Assembly: GCF_025766255.1 (NCBI RefSeq)
Contig: NW_026516726.1
Location: 62,001-126,000 of the forward strand
Origin: Zychaea mexicana
Taxonomy: Eukaryota > Mucoromycota > Mucoromycetes > Mucorales > Lichtheimiaceae
Length of the DNA stretch: 64,000 nt
Reading direction: 5' to 3'
The position numbers were made by a program, and so were the translations under genes. Under the pieces are notes generated by a model. That model saw nothing but the letters and a program-made list of their open reading frames with translations, did no database searches and was not told where the DNA came from. How positions within the stretch are numbered: the first letter of the stretch is position 1; every line of letters begins with the position of its first letter. Shown here in pieces: positions 23,351 to 33,808 of this stretch.

Positions 23351-23747
23351 TTAGTTTTATGTATTCTTCTTAAACTCCATATCTCAACCCTTTTCATGAA
23401 TCCTTATATCCATCAAATTTACATTATTTTACAAACAGTAAAAACTTACCACTGGGGAATATGTTTTAGTAATCAGAAGCAGTATGAAATAGCAACGTAT
23501 GCTACACTCGCTCATTACTGTAACTTTTGTATGGTGGTTTTTAGATCTATTGAGTGGTATATTTTATTCGTAAGAATACAAAAGGAAATAAATACCTTGC
23601 AGCCATTTCAAAAATATCTACTTAGACCACAGCTTTTTGTATATGATAAATGAAAACAGAAAAAATAGATATTATCATGTTAACATACATTAACTTCGAT
23701 TACTTGTTGCTGCCTAAACAAACAAGTTGCTGGACTTATGCCTTCCT
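23351..23747. other. Inner end of the left arm, no gene
   Basis: About 400 bp of AT-rich DNA up to the spacer. An 85-codon frame (23396-23653) is present in both arms but shows no domain. Confidence 0.4.
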
Positions 23748-24503
23748 TTTTGCATGCCTAGAGGACTAGTATCCTCTGGTTCTCCGTAAGTATGGATGGG
23801 ATAAAGAATAATAAATGTTTATTGTTATAGTTATAGAAGAAGGATAAGAAAGTGGATGGGATAAAATAATGGATGTGCTATCATTGTATATACTTAATGA
23901 AAATAAAAAATAAAGGTAATATGGCGGTTTTGTAAGAAGGAAAAGATCAGATAGGATGATAAGAAGTGATGATTAATTGACTATCGAGGTTGCGTTGCAG
24001 AGCGTCCTATGATTGTGCTGTTGCATAAGATCTTGTGCAGGAGGAGCAATTGTCTGACCTGTTGGGCATATTGTTGAGCCTCTTGTTGTGTTATAGTTCA
24101 GAGCTGCGTTGTTGCTGTTCTGGTAGGTAGCAAAGAAGTTCCCCTCGTACAAAATCATACCTTCTCTTTATTTTGCTCAGCCACATTACTAGAATATCAT
24201 GACCAATTCCCGATGAACCATTTTATAACCCTGTAATCATCAAGCAACGTTGGCATTCTATTTAGAGAACTGGAACATATTTAAAGTCTGACAACCATCA
24301 TTTTTTTAGCCATCCTACAAAACTGAATATTTCTTGTATGCACTATATCGATATACCCAGCCCACTAAACGATAGACTCATCCATCTCCTACAAAAAAAA
24401 ACATTATCCATCCCACTATCTATATCTTTTTAATCCACTGATCCGACTTGGCGTCATATTATAATATCTGAGGGGAAAAACCTTCAGCGCCATCGTCATG
24501 GCT
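23748..24503. other. Unique spacer at the palindrome centre
   Basis: 756 bp not repeated elsewhere in the window; the symmetry point is 24125.5. It is mixed in composition, with a Gln-rich reading on the minus strand (TQQEAQQYAQQVRQLLLL, about 24028-24100) but no complete ORF. The word GGATGGGATAAA occurs twice near 23795 and 23853, and its complement TTATCCATCCCA near 24405, so the spacer has its own weak inverted ends. Confidence 0.7.
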
Positions 24504-24900
24504 AGGAAGGCATACGTCCAGCAACTTGTTTGTTTAGGCAGCAACAAGTAATCGAAGTTAATGTATGTTAACATGATAATATCTATTTTTTCTGTTTTCA
24601 TTTATCATATACAAAAAGCTGTGGTCTAAGTAGATATTTTTGAAATGGCTGCAAGGTATTTATTTCCTTTTGTATTCTTACGAATAAAATATACCACTCA
24701 ATAGATCTAAAAACCACCATACAAAAGTTACAGTAATGAGCGAGTGTAGCATACGTTGCTATTTCATACTGCTTCTGATTACTAAAACATATTCCCCAGT
24801 GGTAAGTTTTTACTGTTTGTAAAATAATGTAAATTTGATGGATATAAGGATTCATGAAAAGGGTTGAGATATGGAGTTTAAGAAGAATACATAAAACTAA

Positions 24901-25681
24901 TTACTTGGCTTTCTTGTTTTTGGAAAAATAAATGGAAGATGCCTGATTGTTAGAGATAGAGCCATCACTATTGAAACTTTGTTCAACGATTCTCTTATTC
25001 GCTCTGTCATAATATGGTAAAATTGCTTGAGCAGCTTTAACCAAATGATTCTAATAATAAATACTAAAAATAATTCAGTATTGTAATACACTCTTTAAGT
25101 TTCACATAGCATGGATAAGACACTGTATTTCTACTCACACAATAATTCACTAATGTAAACATGTTTCCATGCTTGATAAAACCTTCCAGTTCACATAACG
25201 TTGTCGGTAATTGGATGTATTTCCTTGATGCCTTTGCAGCTACAAGTACATCTTCGTACGTGTATACTTGGTGAATATACGCATTACGTCCTAGCATGCA
25301 TGGAAATATATTGAACACCTTTATTAGCATACATAATAGAACGTTCATTATTACTCAGTAGATACGTCTTTTAGTCAAATGTACCTGATATATCCATTAC
25401 AAGTGGGTTTGTAATGCTGTCTGGTTTAGTGTCGACTTTGAATCGTTTTTTATAATTGTGTAAGTATACACGAGTTTGTCAAGATGTTCTTGTTTTGTTG
25501 TTCCAACATCACTTCTGCTTTCTTGCCATACTTCTTATGTTCAATCGCAGCTAGCTCCACGACTTTTTCTTCTCCTATAGTATGAGTAATGACCAGCATA
25601 TCAATTCGTCGGCCAAAGCTGGCAACGTTTATCTGTGCTTCATCTATTTCTGATTTTGTTGCTGCTGAAACCGTTTCACCT
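24901..25681 (-). pseudogene. PD-(D/E)XK-like gene family 2 (right arm)
   Basis: Mirror of 22570-23350 with the same three readable exons and the same frame break in the first exon. I see no coding difference between the two arms here. Confidence 0.6.
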
Positions 25682-26734
25682 CTAAAAAGGTTAGATGTTA
25701 TTATTGAGAATATTAATCTGCAATCTCATCATAAATTATGGGAAAGTAATAATTTTGAATTCCTTAGTGAACATAAATTAGTAGACATTGTATATATAAA
25801 TCAAATAGAGCAAATGAAAAAAATAAATAAAATAAAACTGATATAAAAAAAATTATGGTTATAGATATAAATAGTGAGAAACGTTAAGTATCATATATTA
25901 GTATTATTAATATAACTAAATTTAAACTATAAATTATCAATATAATCTTTTATTATGGGGACTTATCATCATCAAGATTATGTAAGTCTATTGATTGATT
26001 ACTATCAATCTAAGGATTTCTCATAAATGAGAAGAGTCAAGACCCTCTTCAAAGAAATCTTCGATTTTTTTATCAGACCCCAGTCTTAACATTAGAAAGT
26101 TGATAATCAGTTCAATTTTAAGAAATCGAGATAATAAAATTTTTTATAAAGTATCATAATATTTCTGATTAGTCCCCTATTCTTATTTCTAATGTTGTAA
26201 GTTGATTAGAAGGACTTACAACGTGCTTTTATTATCATAATATTTTCAATTAGTCCTATATTCTTATTTCTAATGTTGTAAGTTGATTACAAGGATTTAC
26301 AACGTGCTTTTTTTATTTAATTTTTTGAAAGAAAAAAAATTATCGGATCTGATGACAAACATAATTTTAATTATAGCATTGCAGAAAATTCGAAACTTTA
26401 TCATAATATTATACATTTGAAGTTTAATATATATACACAATTATCTTAAATTATTAATTCTTCCTTAGGCATTAATTAATAATAATAAATTATGTGGTAA
26501 ACTACTATTTTATTTGTTTTTCATAACACCCTCCATGCTTTAAATTTCATTGATGAGTACATATCGTTGCAAGCTCCTCATGTAAGGAGGGATATGCTCC
26601 CTACCGGTCCGCTGGCCCCAGATATAATATGTTTAAACATATAGTTTAAACACATTTATATGAAACCTAAATAATGTATAGATTAAAATTTCTTTAAAAA
26701 ATATTGTTAATTGTTTCAAAAATAAAAAAAATAT
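25682..26734. other. AT-rich stretch, right arm, no gene
   Basis: Mirror of 21517-22569, including the 81-bp tandem repeat (26149-26310) and the GC-rich island near 26560-26620. Confidence 0.45.
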
Positions 26735-27551
26735 TAATTTTAAAGACATTGATGGACTAAAAAATTTAGCAGGCAAGTTAGCATATAGTTTATGCATAGT
26801 GGGTATTTATGTTCCTGATTTTTGATCCTTACTGGTACATAGTAGTTGTATAACAAGGTGAAGCTCATCGCCTTCTCCTTGACTGATTCAGCCCTGCTGC
26901 CTTGGCGCTCTGCCTCCATTTTTGTCGCCTGCAGCATCCAAAACTTGCTACTATCTAACTTCTCAAAGCTCGCATGCAGCGCCTCCTTGTCTTGGTCCGT
27001 GATCTTGACCTTCAATACTGTTGTTGTAGAGGTAGTGGTAGTGGTAGTAGTTGGTGAGGTATTAGTGTCGAAAGAGTCGGCTTCACCGTCAAATTCTAAG
27101 CCACCAGTCGAAGTGATTGCAAGTTTTCTCTCTAATGTTTCCCATGCATGTGGATCAGATACCTTGAAAAAAGAAGAAAAAATTAGCTTCGCTACTACAA
27201 AAAGCAAATACTATGATCAATATAAAGAATAGTAAGTACTAACTAGTATTAAGCTGGTAGATTGAGCGCTATTTGTCAAACTTTTCATCCAAGTGCTTTT
27301 GAAGTCTCAGAATGAAGTATTTCTGTCCTTGGAGTTGACAATCACGCTATCAAGACGGTCCAAGACCGTTTGAAGGGTGACAGTGGTGTTGCTGTCTGAC
27401 TGCGACAAAGGCTTGAATACTATCACCAGAGACATCGGTTATTTGTTGTACTTATACTAGTGCAAGCTTATTTACTGAAACATTTATACTGATAGCAGTA
27501 GTAGTAGCTACCTTCGTCGATTGAAGTAACGAGTTCAGCTTTTGTTGACAT
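26735..27551 (-). pseudogene. PD-(D/E)XK-like gene family 1, 5' half (right arm)
   Basis: Mirror of 20700-21516 with the same exon-2 frameshift. One coding difference is visible: Asp replaces Asn in the LEF-x-GEADSF stretch of exon 3. The shared frameshift shows that the inactivation predates the last copying between arms. Confidence 0.6.
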
Positions 27552-30263
27552 GGCAACTAAAGTGAATGTGGTTACAAGAGAGAAAATCAAAGTGCTGCGG
27601 AACGCAAGCGCCGAACCATGTGGGGCTTTTTGAATCATCAAGACAGTGATTGTTCTTCTCCACTCACAACAGGGCTGAGTTTCTGGCTTTGCGTTTGCCG
27701 CGAATCTCTTGATCCAGATCGTGGCAGTTTCATGTTTGACAACTGGCAATTGTCCTTTCGACAGACAGGGTCTATCCTTCTTTGTTACTCACGGTAGAGT
27801 GCTGCGTATAAAGCTTAGTAGAAGAGTGTTTATGCTAGAGTGTGTACAAAGATAGAAAGAAAAGTGTGGGGTTGATTAATCAGGCAAAGACTCATTTACG
27901 ATACATAATAAGACATGTCACTTTCTTTTGAGCTATATGCAATCTAAGAGCGTTTCACGTTGCGAACCTGTTGTTACTATAGGCATCTTACAGTTATGCA
28001 GCTTAAAGCTTTGTTGCAACACATTTAAGTAGTCTTTTCTAACACACTTGCACTGACAAGCCGGACATGGCTAGATTACATACGCTAATGCTTGACCCAC
28101 TTGCTGTCGCCGACATACGAACATTCCGCCCTCACTATGACAACAAGATAAGTCATCATGAGGAAGACCTAGTGACCACACGAGCCGTACTGCTCGAATA
28201 ACATGATAGAACGCTTCCAACCCTTATCATATGAACGAAAGCTTTGGCGGATGACGTATTGATGCAAAGAAAAATGATATGCATTTATTAGCATATAAAG
28301 ACGACGACCGCCTTGGGTATGTAATATTCATCATATTTAGAAGCTATATCTCGATTGGTCACGATGTAGTGTATGTTTAACTTGTGCTTCCAGAATTAAA
28401 CAAAGAGAAATAAAAAGATTGATTTGCTTGTATTGTTGCTATATTATTACAAAACGGTTGATACTGCACATGTACATGCGTACAGAGTGTGATAAGTAGA
28501 GGATATAGACTGTTTCATGCTATCATAAATTACACATCAAATCAAAAAATTACATATGTGAAAGAGAGAGAGAGAAATGAAAAAAATAGATGAGACGAAA
28601 AATAGTATAACACTGCAAAACAATATATGGAAGCAACTACAAAGCGCCTTGAAGCTCCAGATCCACTACTTCTCTCCTCCCTTCTCTTGCTGTCAACATG
28701 TTCGCTGGTAACGGGTTTATGTTTGATCATGGATAATGATGGGTGCGGAGTATTAGGTGCTGTTGTGGCATCGCGCATAGCACTGCTATTCCTGCTCGTT
28801 CCTCTGCTCCTTGTTGTTCTTGATTATCTAACCCCAGACTACGTGGATTCAGAAAGGACAAGCACGATCCTACTGACGATGATGAGGATGTTTAGAGTTT
28901 AAAAAATGAGTACTATATGTGACTAGACAACTAATTAAAGAATCCATTTCTGTCTGTGATAAATAACATACCTTGAGGACAATATCCTAGAGCATTCTCA
29001 ATACGAATAAGGTCCAGCCTGACAGAAAAAAATATAATGAAGCGTCTTTATTAGTACGATAGCTCAATATATTACTTAGCTGGAAGCAGTCAAGTTAATT
29101 AAGGGCATTTGATGATGCTGTTCACACAATTGAAGGTGTCGAAATAGATAAAGAAAAAAGAGAGGAAGAGAGAGACAGAGAAACGGTACTCCGAGCAACA
29201 GTGATTCAGGTTATCTTGTGAGGACGGAACTGACAAGGCCCTCCCCACTGATGCACAGTAGTCTATCATGAGCAAACAGCAAGCGAGGACGTTACTGGCA
29301 AAGTACTCTGATGCATCATGATAAAATAGTGGTATCCCAGATTTGGGCTTCCTTGTGAGGACGGAACTGACAAAGGCCTTCTGATACCAGAAGAAATCGT
29401 ACCATTGCTGATGCTTCTATACATAAAAAGGGTCTACGAAGAAAACAGAACTATGGCAAAATGCTGCGGGAGTTAATCCTTAAAAGGTTTTATAGATTAA
29501 AGGTAAATCATTGTTTAAAGATATATATAAAAAAATTAAAAATTAGATTATAATTTTTTTAAATGTTTAAGATTTTTTTTAACTTTTTTTTTAATTCTTT
29601 AAAGGTTTAGGTTTTGTATAAACCTTTTTAAACTGTTTAAAATGTAATATCCTTTAATGTTTAATTCAAACCTTGTAGTAGTGCAATAGTAGTGAGTAAG
29701 TCCCTTCTCTAGCCAAGGAATACTTGGACAAAGGCTAGCTTGACAGTGAAAGACATAACTAAAATTAATTAGCAATTTATTGCTAAATTAATTGTTATGG
29801 ATTGAAACTCTGTGCGGATAAAGAAAGCAAGGAGCAAAAGCCACTATAATTGAAGAGCAGCACTGTTCAATAGGAAAGCTTAATAAGAATGAGATGGAGT
29901 AATATAGCCTATAATGTAGTATATCTGTTTGCTCTCAGCTAGAGATAAATAGACATTATGCAGTAGCATTACCTTGATGGAAGCCGAGGAGTGGTTCGTT
30001 GAATCCTCCTATTTTTATGCATCGAATTTGTAAGAGAAATTGATCAGAAAAGGGACGATACCAACAACATACAGCGAAGAGTATAGATGAATGATCATGT
30101 AGCATCTCTTATGATAGGTATAATTTGAGTGTAGGTGTTGGTAGGTGATGCAGGTTTTTCTTAAATGACATATGTAAAACACGATATAGAATAAAGTTCG
30201 TAATGTAAGAAAGTGAAGAAAATGATGGAAAACAAGGAAATTGATGATAATGACAATATTCGA
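27552..30263. other. Linker between permuted gene halves (right arm)
   Basis: Mirror of 17988-20699, including the two 19-bp repeats (29215-29233 and 29352-29370 on the opposite strand). No gene is supported. Confidence 0.45.
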
Positions 30264-31455
30264 TCAGGTCAGGCGCTGACGCTTGTTTGCTGATGAGAGT
30301 TTTGGTGACGATAGAGAAGATGCTTTTGTTGAATGTGAAGTGGGTAGAGACTCGTAATTTGGTAGAAGACACCAGTGTCTTTTGAAGGAGGTAGTGGTAG
30401 GATGGGGTGTGCTTTTGACGGCAGCCAGCATTTGCTCCATGATATTTTTCCTGGTAAGTGCGATTTTTAGCAGAGGAATTACTCTTGTTATGAAATTTTG
30501 CTCGTTGCTTGGGTGTTCAATCGGGCGAAAGCGTCTTATTCTTGTAACCAAACCTTCCGGGATGTCTGCATCGACCAACGAGACCTTGCCACCTGTTTGA
30601 TGCCAAAAAAAAGATAATGGAGCCTAACCACCAGCCCTTGTTTAAAAACCTGATTTAGACTTACCATTCATAGAGTACCTGACGACATGGGAACGGTGGA
30701 GTAGTGACAGAGCATAAGTGACATCAAGCAACATATCCTGGAGTACAAGTGGCATTTTGAGGGATCCATCTGTTAATGTTTTTGTTTGGTCGTTTTTTGA
30801 TCCAATTTCAGTGCAGCTAAACTCGATTGGTCCAGAAGCAAAGACAGTGTCGACACCTCATCCCATCTTACGCCTTTCAATTGGATCGATAGCTGATAGC
30901 TTTCACTTTGCATTTTTGCCATTTCCACTGCTTTCGCTTGACTTTTCGGAGCTATACATAGTAAATAGAGAGATCAGTACATTGTTTCTTGCGTCTTCAC
31001 ATCCTCCTTGATCATCTGGTTACTCTACCCTTTAGCAGTAATCAGCGTATCCTCAAAGATGGTGGTAAAAAAGCCAAGAAACTTGTAGAGCTGATCTGCT
31101 TCTGGAATGCTAGTGATGTCGAGTGTCTTTTTTTTTGAGAAACGGCCTTGATACGTTTTGCAGCTCTGTTGACAGCCAAACCTTGAGTGAATCATCACAT
31201 AGATTTAATGGCATTCTGCAAGCATACATAAATACTTCTAACGGTGACTTCTACAAAATATTGATGGTATGTATGCGATTCTGTTTTCTCTTGTTGATAT
31301 GGAGGCAACAAGCTTACCATTTCTTTCATTGAATGTCGACGCTAACTCCTCTGGCATCTTACACTCTTCCAAAGGTCTACCCTTCAAGGACACTTCTTCC
31401 AACTCATCTTTGCTAAATACACTTTGCCAATTGTCATCAGTGATGTCTAAAATTA
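30264..31455 (-). pseudogene. PD-(D/E)XK-like gene family 1, 3' half (right arm)
   Basis: Mirror of 16796-17987. Differences from the left arm include His for Arg just after the translated core region on the opposite strand and two Leu-for-Pro changes in the last exon (WCLLPNYESLP versus WCLPPNYESPP). Confidence 0.6.
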
Positions 31456-32519
31456 TCTTTTCTATTATATTTTTAATTTATTAATTTTGGTAGATTTATT
31501 ACTTATGCTTAAATTAATAGTTAATGTTAAACTCCCCTTAATTACAAAATTAAAGTTAAATACAAAAAATTAATAAATATTAAAGTTTAAAAATTTTACT
31601 CTAATTATATCTACTTTCTAAAGTTAATTCAATATCTTTATAATTCCTATTATTGCTCAGTGATATAATAATTAATAATAAAGATAATGTAATTTCGTAA
31701 AGAAGATACATATAGTATATCTATAATGATGATTTTTTATAATTAAAAGGTAGAACAATAAAACGAAAACATAATAAGAATAAAAATAAAGTTATTGATA
31801 TAAATTAAATAAGAGATATAAACAAAGATGATAATATATATATGAAATAGAGAAGATACAGTAATAAAACATACAATTGAACATAAAGAATATCAATTTT
31901 ATGTAAAATGGAAAGGATATAATGATCACGATAATTTATAGATATCTTTATCTACATTTAATGAAAAAGAACTTTCAATAGATTATTTAACAGAGAAATG
32001 TAATCTTATTCAAGGTATTAATTTCTAAATGATATCTTTAAAATTATTATTAGAGAAGTTTTAAATATATATTTATTAGTATATATTTACTATTGATTGT
32101 TCCTCCTAGTAATTCGTCCCCAACATTCTTATCATATATATATCCTTCTTCTTAATACACAACCTTTCCATTATATTGAATAGTGCTTTACCAACATAGT
32201 CAGCAATGATCATTTCCCTAGCTGACATTAGTTAAAGTATTAATGATACTGGAAGCAGCAACACTATTATATAAAAATAAGTAGTTAAGATTCACAAATA
32301 TGTATTAATATAAGAAAAAGGATTGATCTGGAGGAAAGATTGCATACTATATATAGAAATGGAGATATCTCTCCTTTTTTTGAAAAAAAAATTATTTATC
32401 AATAAAATACAAAATTAATCTTTTTTTTAATCAAATATATTAATTTAACATTTAAAAAAAAAGATTAAAAATTTGATTATAAAATAAAAAGTAATGCTAT
32501 AAATGTTTTTGAAATCTTC

Positions 32520-32952
32520 TTGTGGTAAACTAAGATCCGGTACAGACAGATGTCTTGATAGAAGGTTTCTCTTTACCACACTGGGATCTAATAAGGGACA
32601 CGGTTGCGCATATGCACCTAGCTGGATCGAAATGTGGATCCTTCATATAACTCAGTAAAGAAACCAAGTATGAAACAACCATTCAAGAACACATCTCAAA
32701 CCATCATAAAAGTTTTTTATTCGTTCTTACAGCAAAGCACCAGTAAGGTCCTTGCTGACAAAGAAGTTGATAAGCTTTCCACCTTTAGATCTGTTTCTCC
32801 GTTAAGACTGAGTTCTCTAATAATGTTTGAAAGTTAGATATAAAAGAAGATAGTTTCTATAGCTGATATTGCACTTTATTCAATCTTTTTGAATATAATC
32901 CATTCTCAAACGACTTATTTGTCTTTGTTTATTTCGATTTACCATACTTCTC
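32520..32952. other. 433-bp segment present only in the right arm
   Basis: It sits exactly where the near-identical inner arm ends and the diverged outer arm begins. It is less AT-rich than its surroundings. It opens with TGTGGTAAA and repeats it inverted as TTTACCACA at 32573-32581, a potential 9-bp stem with a 40-nt loop. A 67-codon frame (32634-32837) is unconvincing. No target duplication was found. Confidence 0.65.
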
Positions 32953-33808
32953 TAGTATCTAATATTTATAACTTTATGATTTTGATTATAATCTCTAAAA
33001 ATCCATATAAAAAAGATAATGGACAATATTTTTTAGTTCTTAATTTTTTCATTAAGTCACTTTTATCTTAAAAATATCATATATTATTAGTAATAATTCA
33101 AATATTAGCATCAGTAAATATATTAAATATAGAAATTAATTTCAGACATTTAATATGTTTAAATCAATTTTTATATAAGTTATAGATACAAAATATTAAT
33201 TTTTACATTCTATTTATTCTATTATTGATATATACATTTATATTTTCATAATTAATAATTTTATTTCCCTTAAAAAGAACCTTTTGATCTGTTTTTTATC
33301 TTTATAATCTTATAAATATCTGTATCTAATATATCTGAAGTATCGATTGTCAGATATTAAATTATATAACTTATCCTTCTCTTTAAAAAAGATACATACT
33401 GTAAATATTCTTCTTTAAAGTTATTGAGTTTATCTTTAGAAATATATGTAAGAGAATATTTAGATCTTTATGAAAACCATTAATGGTGGCATCAGAAGTG
33501 AAGGAAAGGAACGCTGTGGACTGTTGCCCTAGAATCGATATTAGTCAATTTATAATTCCTAACGAGATCTGGTAAAATTAAATAGTCTTACTTTTTGATT
33601 AAGATATTTGATTATAGGATAGAGTACATTGGTAGTAGCTTGACCTGCTGATGGCTTTATTGTTTTGATATTAGAATTATGTTTTGTTCAGACCTAAATG
33701 ACTCTATTGGGTTGATTGTTACCTGCTGTGTATCTGTAACTATTCTTTCACCAGTAGTATTGCTATTTGCAAGATTTTTCTTTAGAATAAAACAAATCAA
33801 TAAAATAT
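32953..33808 (-). repeat. Outer right arm of the giant palindrome (diverged)
   Basis: Inverted partner of 14876-15731; matching coordinates sum to about 48684, which is 433 more than for the inner arms, accounting exactly for the insertion. Substitutions and 1-2 bp indels are frequent. Confidence 0.75.

Larger units (their letters stand above)
15732..23747 (+). repeat. Inner left arm of the giant palindrome (8,016 bp)
   Basis: Inverted copy of 24504-32519. For every pair of matching points checked the coordinates sum to 48251, so there is no net indel over 8 kb. I saw about ten single-base differences, e.g. near 17391, 18493, 20535, 21163 and 23736, i.e. about 99.9 % identity. Confidence 0.95.
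24504..32519 (-). repeat. Inner right arm of the giant palindrome (8,016 bp)
   Basis: Reverse-complement partner of 15732-23747, collinear throughout with about ten base differences seen by eye. Confidence 0.95.
31456..33808 (+). mobile_element. AT-rich Ty3/gypsy chromovirus relic, right copy
   Basis: A readable chromodomain relic lies at about 31838-31990: YEIE, a one-base break, EDTVIKHTIEHKEYQFYVKW, KGYNDHDNL, then TAG in place of the expected Trp and TFNEKELSIDYL. Downstream, near 32098, TGTTCCTCCTAG could open an LTR, with a TATA-like CTATATATAG at about 32348. Near 33484, TGGTGGCATCAGAAG looks like a tRNA primer-binding site. The order chromodomain, LTR-like, PBS-like suggests two element copies meeting at one LTR. 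LTR limits are a guess. The 433-bp insertion at 32520-32952 interrupts it. Confidence 0.5.

Noticed and set aside
14876..33808. Palindrome as a plain assembly artefact
   Set aside because: Arms differ at several bases, the outer arms are older, and an insertion lies on one side only. These are hard to obtain from a chimeric hairpin read, though only raw reads can settle it.
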